Positions 24,501 to 35,982 of a DNA stretch of 64,000 nt are shown here, in pieces. The stretch is taken from contig SDOX01000001.1 in the NCBI GenBank assembly GCA_004565275.1, forward strand, positions 1,002,947 to 1,066,946. Reading direction: 5' to 3'. The translations under genes were made by a program, and so were the position numbers. The notes below the pieces were generated by a model that worked only from the letters and a program-made list of their open reading frames with translations, was not told the DNA's origin and did no database searches. Source of the stretch: Nannochloropsis salina CCMP1776. Lineage: Eukaryota > Sar > Eustigmatophyceae > Eustigmatales > Monodopsidaceae. Position 1 is the first letter of the stretch. The number at the start of each line of letters is the position of its first letter.

Positions 24501-27500
24501 CATGAGGGACGACTTATTTTTCCCTTCCCCGCACCCTTCCCGCCCGTCAAAAGGCCCCCACTCTCGTCGGGCTCGACCTCTTCATCCTCATCGGTTTGCT
24601 CTTCTTTGTCGTCGTCTTCGAATTCGGGACAGAGTTTCCTGTTGTGGTTGTTCAAGACGGGTCATGTAAGTCCTATCTTTGATTTCTCCTGGTTTTCCTC
24701 GCGGTTCATTCTATTTCTATCCTGTAGCCTTTTCTAGCGCATTGAGCCTTTTCTGGGGGTCAGAGGAAAATTAACCTTTGTATTATTTACCTGGGCTTTC
24801 CCTCCTCCTCGATTCTAGACTACTTCGCACGTGAAAGCTGAAAAAAATGTCAGGCTTCTTGAACGTGTAATTCGCCGTGCCCTGCGGCTGTCAGGCATCC
24901 GTGAGCGATTGCCCGATGGTAGGTGTATTAACTTCAACAAGAAGGATTAAGGGAAGGAAAGTTTGGCACAAATGGAACATCATTAAATCCAAGACCTCAT
25001 TTTCACTTTTTCTGTTGTACCGGCAGGCCTTGGTTCCCGCGCTGCTCTTCGAAGCATAATTCAGAGACCACGACGGCAGAAGCGGTAGGTTCCATTGTCG
25101 ACTGTCTTGATCATTAGGTGTCGCAGTATCTTCGATTTTCCTCCTTCTGCTTACCTTTGTGTCCTACATCTCTTGACCTCAACGTCTCTTCCATCAGACT
25201 GGAGGGAGGTGTTGCCAAAATGCGGAAACCAACCTTGGAGGTCCTGGAGGACGACATCCGCGCCATGCGCTCGGCGGAACTCACCCTTTATTGGTACGAA
25301 AGAGGGCTAGAGAGGTATATGTGTAGAGCATGAAAATGTAAAAATATGGGAATGAGGGGCTTCACTGATTATTCCACGTTTGACAGGCAACACTTTAAGG
25401 ACTATCTCGGTCTCAACCCTGCCTCAGCTTTCAGTAACTCTCGAAGGGGTCGAAGAAGTAGGTCATTACCCCTTCTCTTTTCTACTTTCTCTCTCTTTCT
25501 GCGTCTCGATCGTTTCCTCCCCATATGCTACATATCAGAATATTCTGCCTTTTCCTTTCTTCAAGTACTCGGATTCAAAACACAATGCTGTCTAATGACA
25601 CACAGGCTCGTTGGTCCGCTCTTCCTCTTCACCTACTTTGTCGATCCTTTCTTCAGAGGCGACATGGTACGAAAAGGCTGTCGGAGGCTTCATTGGTCTT
25701 AAAATAGATCATCGCGCCCAGCTCAAGGTACGCCGTTCAGGTCGTTGGAGAAAGAGGCTTAGATACAGACGCATTCACATCTTGTCCGTCTTTATTCTTG
25801 TAAATGACGGGACGGTTTCGCGGCTCGCCTTTTTAATCACTTTTTTTTTTTTAAATTAAGAGCCGGATCGAACGAGGAGGTGTTACCTCTGGTACGGCGG
25901 GGAACTATCTCCGCATGCTTTGTAGCTTACTGAGCCGGCATCTTAAGCGCACCGTGGATGGAGGCCGAGGGTGAGGAAGAGGAAAGGAGGGAAGGAATCT
26001 AAGGCGAGACGTGGGGGGAGAAGTCTTTACTTAGAGCTTGCCTGAGTATTGCATACCAATAATGTCAGTTGTTCCTTTATTATTTTTAAACTGAGAGATC
26101 TTTGTGTGAGCCCAAGATAAGAACTTCAAATCGTGCCGCTCCTCAACCTGTACTTCTGTCTCTTGGGATTGCCTCCGCTCAGGGCCAACATTCAAGCCGA
26201 GCTTAGCTTCGTGTCCTGGACGGCAGTCTCAGCTTTCTTGAAGAAATACGAGGAAACGGTTCGACAGTCTCTACGAGTAGAACACCGAGGTATGGGAATC
26301 AGAGCCGGCAGTAAGAGGGGGACGGGGGATGGAGAGAGGACGGCGGGAAAGAAGAGTGAGGACCCTGAGGACAACAGCACGGCTATTGCAGCTTCCTGCG
26401 GCTTAGCTCCCTGAAGTGAATTTATCTATTCATTCTCACTTCGTCCTTTCCCCTCCTCTTTTTTAAATTACTAAGGAGCACGCCTCGGCCTGGAGCACCT
26501 CATTGCCTTCATCCAGGCCAGAAACCTTGACTCAAGCGCCTCCGAACACCCCTCACCCCATTTCTCCCGCCCGCCCCTCCGACCTGCTTCCACCATTCCT
26601 GCATTCAGCGATGGGATGGCTGAGGCCCTACGTGACTACATTTGCTCATCCCGAGGCGTATCAAGCCTGACAAGTACGGCACGCTCCTTCCCTGTAGATA
26701 TCGTTTTTTGCTCTCCTGTGCCGAATTATTTCTCTCTCCTTGATTTTTCAATTCGCTGGACTTAGCTTTCATTCACTTTTCTATTTTTGAAAGGCCGAAG
26801 CTGCGTAGCATACGTATCAACCTTGCTTGGGCAGGTGGCAAGGGATAAAAGGACTCCTGGCAGGTCCAAGACACTCTTCGAGGCAAGGAGGAGGGGCAGC
26901 GTTTGGGTTAGGCTTCAGTAGAGATGTTATGTATATGCACAGCTCTATGACAGTAATTTCATGTTATTGATTCTTCGGTGCTTGTGTTGTCGCCTAATTA
27001 TTTCTTATGTTCACATATATCGTGATCCTTCACCAGAACTGGACGGATGTCGTCTCGTTCCTTCGAAAGCACGATAAATTATTATCGTCTGCTCTGGCCA
27101 AAAAGCAACAGCACACCAACATTCAACTCGGTTTTGACGCTTTGCGTGGCTATCTGGAAGAAAGAGGTACGGTTGAGATTAGACGAGATATGGAGGGAAA
27201 AATATCTTAATGCTGTACTTTAAACCATTAATGAATAGAATGACTGAAAATGATTCGATGGAAACAATTCCTGAAATTTACTGCAAGCAGGCATTAGCTT
27301 TTGTAGAGGAGTCATCCGTCAGGGATGCAAGCGCGAAGCCGTAGAAGAGGGCGAGGATGGCTTGCAAGAGGAAGAGATAAATGAAGAGGAAGAGGATGAT
27401 CAAAATACACATGATGGCGCCGCTTTCCTTTCACGATTCAGGCACAAGAGGAGGAGAATGCGGCGATCCTCCCTGTCGTCTATGCATCCAGGAATGTTTA

Positions 27501-27981
27501 CGCAAAAGATGTGCGATAGCTTCGCCAGTTGGGTGTGTAAAAATGAGCAACGGGTAAGGAGAATTGTAGTTTGGAAAGGCATCGGGGCGGGTAGACATTT
27601 ATAACGCAAAGAGTGCAGAGAAAAATCCAGAAAAAAAGCCCTCCTTTAGCATAATACATCGCTCCGAACCTCAATGGATACTGCAGGGCCCCAAAATGGC
27701 GGCATCCTACGCGGTAATGATGACAAGTCTCTTTCAGACAGTCAAAGAGCAGGTCGAGAAGGAAAATAATGAAACTGCCAAGAATTTGCAGCTTTCATCT
27801 TGGAAGGCTGTCCGAAGTTTCATGGCGGCCCATGGGGTACGTCGAAAAAGGAAGGCGGGCCGACATGGCGTATACGGTTTTGAAATTCCCGCAGTGAACA
27901 CAGCTCATTGATTAAATATTTACTATGTCGCAGAAATCGTCCTGTCTCCATTGTGACCCCTCAAACAATCAGCTCTTCTAA
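15529..27981 (+). CDS. Giant 35-exon gene, 2,458-residue helical-repeat protein of unknown function
   Basis: I can thread 35 GT-AG exons with every phase consistent (7,377 nt): 15529-15695, 15826-15942, 16127-16232, 16563-16669, 16767-17211, 17375-17439, 17564-17668, 17857-17926, 18065-18124, 18229-18302, 18401-18488, 18701-19809, 19984-20080, 20254-20838, 20981-21078, 21183-21303, 21556-22756, 22861-22951, 23077-23932, 24012-24072, 24230-24356, 24554-24665, 24819-24918, 25027-25084, 25198-25314, 25387-25457, 25606-25727, 25861-25970, 26183-26289, 26476-26673, 26794-26834, 27037-27166, 27291-27553, 27687-27836, 27934-27981. A short motif with a hydrophobic triad recurs more than 20 times, e.g. 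HAFVDWLANSPE, DFRAFLRFLEL, EFTEWLVRERP, RNFIRKYDGLF, AVSAFLKKYEETV, DVVSFLRKHDKLL, AVRSFMAAHGK. Acidic, low-complexity linkers separate the blocks in the large exons (18701, 21556, 23077). No signal peptide, clear membrane span or catalytic motif is seen. The FLKKYE/FLRKHDK units resemble the last helix of SPX domains, but no complete SPX domain is visible. The frame stays open upstream to about 15370, so the start could be earlier. Confidence 0.75.
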
Positions 27982-28745
27982 GTCCTTTACCCTCCATATG
28001 TTTACGGCAGGTAAACTTTACTGCCACGCTGTCCAGACGGAACGGCTCGGTGCAATGCGCATATCGATTGTTACAGAAGTTTCTGGCCACAGACTCGCCT
28101 GACCACTTGTAAGGAATGTATGTGGGCGTGGCCTGCAACAAAACCGCGTGAAGAATTACAAGAACGTCGAGTTTTGTTGTATTGAAAATAATATGCATAC
28201 ATTATTACTTAAACGTGCTCTCGAGGAAACGTAGCCTAAGCTGAGCGCTAAGATTATGCATGTACAAAGAAAATGAAATGGAAGAAAGAAGGAAGGAAGT
28301 GGAGAGAAACGAGTAAAGTACGGTAGAATGTGTAGGAAATGACTAATGAAAAGACATTCTTTGAGTCATGTCTAAATTAGACTTGCGACCGAGAAGCCCA
28401 TATGCGCGATCGAGAAGCCTATATGCGCCGTGAATTAAAGAAACAAGCGCAAAATCAACTCCATTCTTGTGTCCGCTCAACTCAGAGTTTCGTAGAATTT
28501 TTTAATTTGAGTTCCGCTTTAATCCGTTCTAACTCAAAACAGGCTACATACACATAGAGGCAGCCTATCAAACTGCCGTATGGGCGCACACGTCGTCTAA
28601 GCTAGGCTATGCCAAAAATCAAGTATTCTTCCTCAACTCGCATCCCGCGGGAAAAAGGGGGAACTTAAGGACACGTGCTCCCGCTTGTGAATGCAGCGGA
28701 ACGTTCAGTCGCTCTGCTATTTTAAAACCCAAAATGATACATTTT
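27982..28745. other. Intergenic, convergent
   Basis: About 0.76 kb between the giant gene's stop and the glucanase stop. It holds both 3' ends and otherwise nothing I can support; short reading frames on both strands show no domain. Confidence 0.5.
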
Positions 28746-30545
28746 TCACACTGTATTACTAGTTGCAAGCCTCCGTCCCTTGTCACATTTGGGATTGGCA
28801 TAAGCGCCGGGGCTGATGCAATACTGGTCTGATCCTTTTACTGTAATAAACGTGGGGTGGGGCTGCACCTTGGCAAGCAAAGCCAATTTTTTGGGCATAG
28901 GAGTCAGAAAGTCGTAATCTAAGAGGCCACCTGTGTCGCCACTGGAGGCGTGGGAATTGGGTAGGGCAGTTAAAATCATGGTAGGTAGTTTAGGTTAAAA
29001 TTGCAATGCTATCTATGCTACACATCAAAAACACTAGGATGTAGGCTTTAAGTCATACCTGTTAGGGTTCAAACACCAATAGAAGGTGTCCTCGAGGCAC
29101 TCATCGACTAGAAATTTGGCAAAGCTGTCCTGCCAGATTTTATCCTGATTCTCATATCGTCCACCCCATTCACCCACAACAACAGCACGGTCGGTTTGCT
29201 CCTCTACGAAAGCCCACTGTTTCTTCCAAATGTCAGGCATGTTGTCAGGAAAATTTTTCGCTTCAAAGTAGGGTTGCACAAAGGCATCAGGGCCGTAGAC
29301 ATGAGGAGAGTATACAAGCTTCTTGTTCAACGCGTCGGAGCCCAACTCGATAGGAAACTCCTGCACCCCCTCCAGGTCTCCTCCCCACCACTTGTTGTTC
29401 TTATCGAGCTTATGATGCTTGGCTGATGCCAGTTGTGTCCCCTCAACGAAGACTAGGCCCTTATATTGCGGATGCTTCTTGTAGAGGTAAGTTGCCAACT
29501 CCTCAGCCGCTGTGTTCCAGTCCGTCTTGGCTTTTCCACTGCCCCATGTGGCGACTCCGTGGGGCTCATTCTTCAAATCAATGGCAAACAAATTCCAGCG
29601 GTCCCCAAAGGCTGTTAACAGATTGTCCCACGCCTCCTTCACATCGTCCATAGAGTATTTGTCGTCATACCAGAGCTCAGGGATGAAATCCTCGTTCAAC
29701 CGATGCATGTCCAGCATGATGAGAATGCCATATTCGGCTGCTTTGTCGATGATGTTTCCAATCAGCTCTAGGACTGTCAAATCATGCAACTCCTTCTCAA
29801 TTGTATTAGCATTCACCTTTTTATTGGGTTCCAAGGCCAATGCAGTCGAAAAGGGAAGTCGCACGGCGTTGAAGCTCTCATTTCGCAGAAATCCAAAGAT
29901 CTGATCGCGTGTCACAGACCACAGGCCGTGAGGCACTACGCGTTCAATGAAAATAATGAAACGAATAGTGGATGATGGACATGATCAGAAAGAAACGCAG
30001 AAATGAGGTGCAAATGTGGTCCTTGTGGTTCTCAACCGCGTGAGATGGTAATGCCGAGATACAAGAGGCAATTTCTGGTGATGAAACGAATATTCTAAAT
30101 AAATCTAAGACCACGGTAAATTAGATACACGTAGGATGAAAGGACATGAAATGACATATGTTTCAAAGCTTATCCTAGGTCCCTGACTCGTTGCCTTCAC
30201 TTGAGCTATGCAGGCCATGTCCGGACATTAATAAATGAACTTACCTTCATTAGGGGTCTCAAAACCAAAGTAGGACACGCCCTTGAGGTGAAAAGGCTGT
30301 CCATTCAACAATATCTCTCCGCCTTCTGAAGTCCAATCAAGAGATGCAACACACAGGTCTGCAGGCGTGGAGACCTTCGAGGACCCAGAAGCCTTCGCAA
30401 GCTGGCGACTAGCGCGGAGACGAGGGTTCGTATTGACAAGCCCTCCCATGGTGTCACCCGCGTTTGAGGAAGACGGACTTGCCGTCAACAGGAGAAATGT
30501 GACGATAACTGAGCTTATTGCGTCCATGGAGCGATGAAAAAGCAT
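28746..30545 (-). CDS. Secreted GH5 glycoside hydrolase (endo-beta-1,4-glucanase type)
   Basis: Retaining beta-glycanase of family GH5, probably secreted to the wall or medium. Exons 30545-30245, 29935-29059 and 28941-28746 join in phase to 457 residues. A signal peptide (VIVTFLLLTASPSSSNA) is followed by NPRLRASRQL and then the start of the barrel, GQPFHLKGVSYFGFE. FAIDLKNEPHG carries the acid/base glutamate (E224) and VVVGEWGGRYENQ the nucleophile (E356). NAVRLPFS, HVYGPDAF and FYWCLNPN|SGDTGGLL are further GH5 landmarks, the last restored exactly across intron 2, which supports the junction. The tail after TFITVKGSDQYC is short and has no obvious binding module. Family and catalytic pair are clear; cellulose versus another beta-glucan as substrate is inference. 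Confidence 0.93.
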
Positions 30546-31723
30546 ATTTCTAAGTTTCTTGATGACCGTGGTCTAGTTTCGAGATGTGGGGTGCTCCTAT
30601 TAAGGTAAAAATATCTTGCAGATGAATATAATATGCTTATGCACATATAGATACACCAATGTATTAAAAAGACATCATGATGTCGAGTTGATACACCGTC
30701 ACCCAAAATCGTGTGGAAGACGTACAAAAAGAAACGCTGCTGTGACACTGGCGACATTATGGCTTACTCATCGACAAACAATTGTGCAAATCCTGAGAAC
30801 ATAAATTCTTGGTGACGGAACAAATTTTCTTTATTTTCTGGTGAGAAAACTTCCAAAGACTGACCTTGGAGCGGGAGGCACTTTGCGATCTTTGCTTTTC
30901 GAAAGAGATGGTTTTGAAGCGTCCGTTCATATTTGAATTCAAATTGAGAAACCGCTTCCTGGCCGTTGCTGGCCTGGTCACCAAAGTGGTAAGCAACATA
31001 ACCCCTCCTGTCAAGGTCAAAGTCCTAAATTTTTGGATATCAATAAAGTATAAGGTAGATTCAAAGAACTAGCGGTAAGAAATTTCGCATTTTCGAGAGT
31101 TAACGACCTCTCTGCAAAGGCTTAAAGCAAGTCATCAGATTGCTGAGGCATGGACCTATGAGGTCACACCTTATCTACGATTACGAAACTTTAAAATTCA
31201 CATGTTGCATTATTTGAGCTCTCCCTATCAAAAATTTCCATAAAGTATTACCACCGATTCAATCGAAGCTCTTAAGTGGAGCTTATATACCTAAATGTCA
31301 TGTTTTCCCTATGTTGGCGCGCCAACAGCGTGCCCCATTTAAAAATCACAAAAAGAAAAAGGGTTTAGTATCTTTGTTTTTTCTTTGAAATAATTCGAAC
31401 AATACAGGGCATGCTTCATGTGCTATGCTTGAGAATGAGTCAATCGTCTAAGGCAACTTGCAAGAAATCATAAATGGTGAATGGGTCGACCGTGGTGAGA
31501 ATCCTAAAATCCGAGCAAATAGCCGTTGGAAAGCTCCATTTTGTTTAGTGATACTCAATTTTCTCTTCTATTTTTGTATTTAAAAAGGACTGTTATGGCT
31601 CCTTGATGTCAGTCGGACTGAGTTCTTCGAGGACCGGGCCCAGGTGTGCTGTTTTCCGAGTGGGGTGTTTTTGTCTGTTAGAAAGAAAAGGAAACACTGT
31701 CGAGAATGCCCTCTAGCCTATTT
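30546..31723. other. Intergenic, nothing recognised
   Basis: About 1.2 kb of AT-rich sequence holding the glucanase promoter and the 3' flank of the dehydratase gene. No exon, RNA gene or repeat is supported. Confidence 0.5.
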
Positions 31724-33271
31724 TCACCCAATCGACGTACCTAGGACGTCGGGCGCTGTCATCGATCGACGATGTTCCTCAAAAGCCCTTCGACTGGCCC
31801 GCCGCGCAATAAGCGAAGCACCGGCACATGCCCAGAGGACCCTGTCCCGCGGGTCGATTTGACACGTGCTCTCTTTCCCTGATTGAGCCCCCTTTCCCTC
31901 GCTTCCGCGCTCGCTCCTCTCTGCTTTCACAGCTCCTCCATGTGCCTGCTCTTGCATGGCTAGATGTGACCAATGGAGCAGGACCCCCGTCGTGCCCGCT
32001 AAGATATCTCCCAAACCACCTGACCGCCGCCGCGCCCCTTCCTCTGTCACCACCAGCCACCGCTCTCGATCAGCCACGATGTCCTCCCTCCCCTTCAGAC
32101 ATACAGTCACTCTGCCTGCCTTTCCGCCCAACGCCTTGGCCACGGCAATCACATCAGTATGCTGGAAAGGGACGGCAGGAGGAGTCGCCTCTGCTACGGA
32201 GGCTCCTGTCAGTCCGGCCTGTAGGCGCGCGAACTCGATCAGGTTGGGGGTGACCACCACGCCGCCTCCATCATCGCCTTCCGGGTAGTCTTGCAGGATC
32301 TCAGGGGAGTGCGCCACCAGCCAGAGCCCGTCGGCGTCGATCACCAGCGGGAGCGCGTGTGTCTTGGCCTCGACAAGGATGCGCCGCGTCGCCTCCATGA
32401 TCCACGGGTCCCGTCCCAGCCCCGGCCCCACCACCAGCACGTGGAGCTTGGGGAAAAAGGAGGTGACACGCTCGACCATCCGGGCAACCTGCTTCTCCTT
32501 CGCTTTGTGTTCGGCTGAGCGTGCCGCGTCCGAGCACCCGTCCTCCTCGCCCTCCAGGTCCCCTGCGAATCCCACGCCTAAGCCCTTGGCCGAGTACACC
32601 GGCGTGACCATGAGCTCTGGACTGTACGCCTTGAGAGGACCCGAGGCTTCTTCCGCCGTGAAGATGTAGCAGAGATCGCCCCCGACTTTCAAGCCGGCCA
32701 TTCCTGCGTAAAAGGGGGCCCCCGTAAAGTCTGCGGAGCCGCCTAGAAGCCCAACCCTCCCCATCTGTCCTTTCCGAGCTGTGTGCGTAAGCGCGGGAAT
32801 CAAACGCTTGATAGTGCCTATGTCAGATCCGGCAGAGTGGTTGAGGCACAAAGCTCTACCGGGCGCGATAGGAGAGGAGCTTCCACCGGCATCCGACTGA
32901 GAATAACTGGCTGCGTTATGAATGCTAGCGGCCGCGACACCTTGGCCTCGCCCATCAGATAATGCAGCGCCCCGTCCGCTGCTACCGCTTTTAGACGACA
33001 TAGAACCAAAAAACGTCGTAAAGGCTGTGATAGCGAGAGGCAAGAATCGAAGGGAAACCCCCCGTTTTGTGGAATGAGACAGCACCGGTAAAAAGGTAGG
33101 AGGTCGAAGAAAAGGAGGAGGTGGCATCAACCAGGGAGCCCCGGTCGCTTTGCTTGGTGGTTCCAGGTGGGTGTCAGATGCTGTGGGATTGTAGAGTCGG
33201 ATAGGGTGCGGAAAGATGTTGGGAAAGCGTCCCAAAAAAGGGCGCACTACAGAGAGGCCGTCGGGCTTCAA
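31724..33271 (-). CDS. ATP/ADP-dependent NAD(P)HX dehydratase
   Basis: Repair enzyme of the YjeF C-terminal/CARKD family, which dehydrates S-NAD(P)HX back to NAD(P)H using a nucleotide; ribokinase-like fold. One exon, 515 residues from the longest start. Family blocks in order: GRVGLLGGSADFTGAPFYAG (about 168), KVGGDLCYIFTAEEA, VLVVGPGLGRDPW, LPLVIDADGLWLV, VVTPNLIEFARL, RVTVCLKGREDIV and GGLGDILAGTTG (D422, catalytic GD) near the end. The first 100 or so residues are Pro/Ser/Arg-rich, fit an organelle targeting peptide and include other Met codons (e.g. the start of MSSKSGSS). No epimerase (YjeF_N) domain is attached. Head to head with UTP6, 274 bp apart. Confidence 0.92.
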   Translation of the reverse strand: MKPDGLSVVRPFLGRFPNIFPHPIRLYNPTASDTHLEPPSKATGAPWLMPPPPFLRPPTFLPVLSHSTKRGVSLRFLPLAITAFTTFFGSMSSKSGSSGRGAALSDGRGQGVAAASIHNAASYSQSDAGGSSSPIAPGRALCLNHSAGSDIGTIKRLIPALTHTARKGQMGRVGLLGGSADFTGAPFYAGMAGLKVGGDLCYIFTAEEASGPLKAYSPELMVTPVYSAKGLGVGFAGDLEGEEDGCSDAARSAEHKAKEKQVARMVERVTSFFPKLHVLVVGPGLGRDPWIMEATRRILVEAKTHALPLVIDADGLWLVAHSPEILQDYPEGDDGGGVVVTPNLIEFARLQAGLTGASVAEATPPAVPFQHTDVIAVAKALGGKAGRVTVCLKGREDIVADRERWLVVTEEGARRRSGGLGDILAGTTGVLLHWSHLAMQEQAHGGAVKAERSERGSEGKGAQSGKESTCQIDPRDRVLWACAGASLIARRASRRAFEEHRRSMTAPDVLGTSIG

Positions 33272-33545
33272 TTCTCACGTCACGTGCCGTTTCCGGGCTG
33301 CTCAGCGAGTTGCGATGGCTGGGAGCCTCGCACCTCATTCTGGACTATGGCAACAATTGGTTAACTTTGTGCAACAAATTTCCACAGGGCAATCACAGCT
33401 CACCTTACAGTGCGTCCCTGCACGCAAATGATGCAATAATCCTGAGCGTTTAACGCGTCCGCAAAGAGAACCAGCAGGCCAGCCGAGGCCCCCTACCTGC
33501 CGACACTGCTTCTCAGGCCACACATTGTGATCCGCACCTTTCAGT

Positions 33546-35982
33546 ATGGCGGACGCAGTCTACCAAGCTCTGGACCGGATGCTTCCGGCTCTGGAGGATT
33601 TGCAAATACGTGGGCTTTTCACAGCGGTTCGTGTCAGAGATGGGTGTATGCTCGGGTCTCACAACCTCCTGGTGCTTCGAGATCCTACTGTTTTGTTTTT
33701 CATCTGGACTTTTCATGACGCAGAAGTATTGTTGAAACTTTTGTTATCCTGTCTTATTGCCCTGGAGGCTCAACGATTACTGATTATCGACCATTTTCTT
33801 CATATCCACGTGTTTCGCTTATCTGCAGGAGGAGGTCCGCGCAATAGCTGGCAAACGTAGGGACTTTGAGTTCCTTCTGCGTCGTCGCACGGCTCGCAAA
33901 AATGACTTCCTCCGATACATCACACACGAGCTGAACCTGGAGGAGCTTCGTCGCCTTCGGAAGCATAAGGCTGGTCTTGTCAAGACCTCGCTGAGCGACC
34001 ACGCAGGTAGGGGACTCATCCATTTTATCTTCGAACGAGCCCTGCGCAAGTTTCGGGGTGACTTGGAGCTCTGGCTTCAATACCTGGACTACTGCGAGTC
34101 CACCGGCTCCCATAAAGCCCACTCCCGCGCCCTCGCCCAAGCCCTGCAGCTCTTCCCTCGCACTGCCGGCCTCTGGATCCGCGCAGCTTCCTACGAGTTC
34201 TTCGAGCGCGCATCCCCGCCCGCCGCGCGCGTGCTCATGCAGCGAGGTCTGCGCTTGAATGCCAGTGATTCGGCCTTGCTGTGGACGCAGTATTTCAAAT
34301 TGGAAGTCCTGTACGTGATGAAGCTGAAGGGACGGAGAACGGCGTTGGGGTTGGAGGGGGAGGAGAGGGACGAAAAGGGGGAGGAAGGGGGGGGGAAAGA
34401 GGGTGTGCAGCTACCCCTTTTGGAAGGTGAGGAGGGAGGAGTGGAGGAAATGAGGGAGGAAGGGACAGAGGAGGACCCCAGAGACCGAAGTGTGCGGGCA
34501 GTCCTGGCGGGCGCTGTCCCGCGGGTGGTGTACTTGGCGGCGATCAAGGCGAGGCCACGAGACCTGGACATGCGTCTCTCCTTTCTGAGGGCGCTGGAGG
34601 AGGCGGAGACCCTGGAGGGGGGACGGGCAGGCGCGGAGAGCGGGCAAACGTGGGGCCCGCTGGTGGAGGAGGTCCTGCAGGGGGTGGAGGAGGCGTTCGG
34701 AGCGGCGGATGCCGCCTGGGCGAGGGCGAGGCACGTGCTGGCGGGGGTCGGGGGCTTGAGAGGGGTAGACGAGATGACAAGGAAGAGGAGAAAGAACGCC
34801 GGGAAGGAGGGAGCTCGGAGCCCTGCCTTGGGCGGCAGCGCTAGGAAGAGGGGGCGCTGGTCCTCGCTCTCCTTGCCGTCGGGGGGGGAATCGGAGGCAG
34901 TCGAAGCTTGGAAAGAGAGCCTGAGGGACGGCCCTCGGAGGTGTTTGCAGGCGCTGGAGACTGGTCTTGGGAGGGTCGCCGATATCAAGGAGGGCAAGGA
35001 GGCGGAGAAGATGTGGCACTACTACCTTCGAGGCCTCTGCGAGCTCCTCCAGGCCCCCGCGTCTGTCCTCCGGGTCGCTTTTCCCCAGGCCCAGGCTGCA
35101 TTGAGCGCGAATCAGGGGGCAAGCCTCCCGGTTCCCGCCATGTATTTGAGGTGGGCGGCCTTGTGGGTGCCGGCGACGGTACTGTCGTCGCAGACAGAAG
35201 GTGAGGGGCAAGGGGAGGGTTGGAAGGAGGAGGGGGGGAGGACGGACGTGGGCGAAGCACGACGTATTCTGGCCAGGGGAGTTGAGGGACACCAAGACAA
35301 TGCCCGTTTGTGGGAGGCGAGATTACGGGCGGAAGCTTGGGGGCAAGGGGGAAGGGTGGAGGAGGTGTTTGGGATGGCGCAGCGGGCACTGGGACCGACG
35401 GCGGGGATCGATGGCAGAGAGGAGAAGGAGGAAGGCGGGGGAGAGGCACGAAGGTATGCGGTTGCAGGCTGCTGGTATGTGTATTTGGAATGGTTGGTGC
35501 AGCAAGGGGAGACAGAACGGGAGAAGGCGGGTGAGGGAGGGGACACCGACAGCAGCAGCGACGAGGAGGATGAGGACGAGGAGGAGGGCGGGGCGACAAT
35601 GGAAGCAAATTCACGCAAGGTAGAGAAGGCCCTGGAACAAGCCTTGATCAGCACGCGAGGCTTAGGACGCGTGGCAATTTGTGAGCTTTGGCATCGATAC
35701 ACAGGCCTGACGGGGCTGCAGAGGGCCTTGTCTGCAATGGGAGAGGGAGGGATAGAGGAGGGGGAGGCTATGGCAGCCTTATGCCAGCGCGCTATGCGTG
35801 GAGATCGTAGCGGACTCACAGTCGCGTGGTTTGAGGCAGCCCTGGCGTTTTGCGGGCGAGTAAGAGCACAACAGGCAGCTGCGCTGTGGGATGAGTACGA
35901 AGCATTTGAACGTGCTCAAGGTAGACATCGGGCAGCTAACAATGTGCGGTGGCGTAGAGCAAAAGCAATGGGCGAAGAATAG
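33546..35982 (+). CDS. UTP6: UTP6-like U3 snoRNP/SSU processome protein
   Basis: Nucleolar HAT-repeat protein of the UTP-B complex, needed for 18S rRNA maturation. Exons 33546-33626 and 33829-35982 give 744 residues. The N-terminus matches the UTP6 pattern: ALDRMLPALEDLQIRGLFT, then EVRAIAGKRRDFEFLLRRR, FLRYITHELNLEELRRLRK and HFIFERALRKFRGDLELWLQ. HAT-type helices follow (LWIRAASYEFFE, LLWTQYFKLEVLYVMKLKG). The middle and C-terminal parts keep HAT-like features (WHYYLRGLCELL, YVYLEWLVQQG, LWHRYTGLTG) but contain very G/E-rich inserts (about 34340-34480, 35200-35600). These make it longer than typical UTP6 (about 600 residues). They are GC-rich and look like recent low-complexity growth. Confidence 0.9.

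Noticed and set aside
24230-24918. Direct splice from 24356 to 24819 in the giant gene
   Set aside because: It gives the wrong phase and an immediate stop; a small Ser-rich exon at 24554-24665 restores the frame with good GT-AG sites.
22861-27166. Bona fide SPX domain in the giant protein
   Set aside because: The FIRKYD, FLKKYE and FLRKHDK helices resemble the last SPX helix, but the N-terminal SPX helices and their conserved Tyr/Lys pattern are not seen around them.
34191-35819. Several long minus-strand frames (up to 294 codons) across UTP6
   Set aside because: Pro/Ser-rich complements of the G/E-rich coding strand, with no motif; the plus strand carries clear UTP6 blocks.
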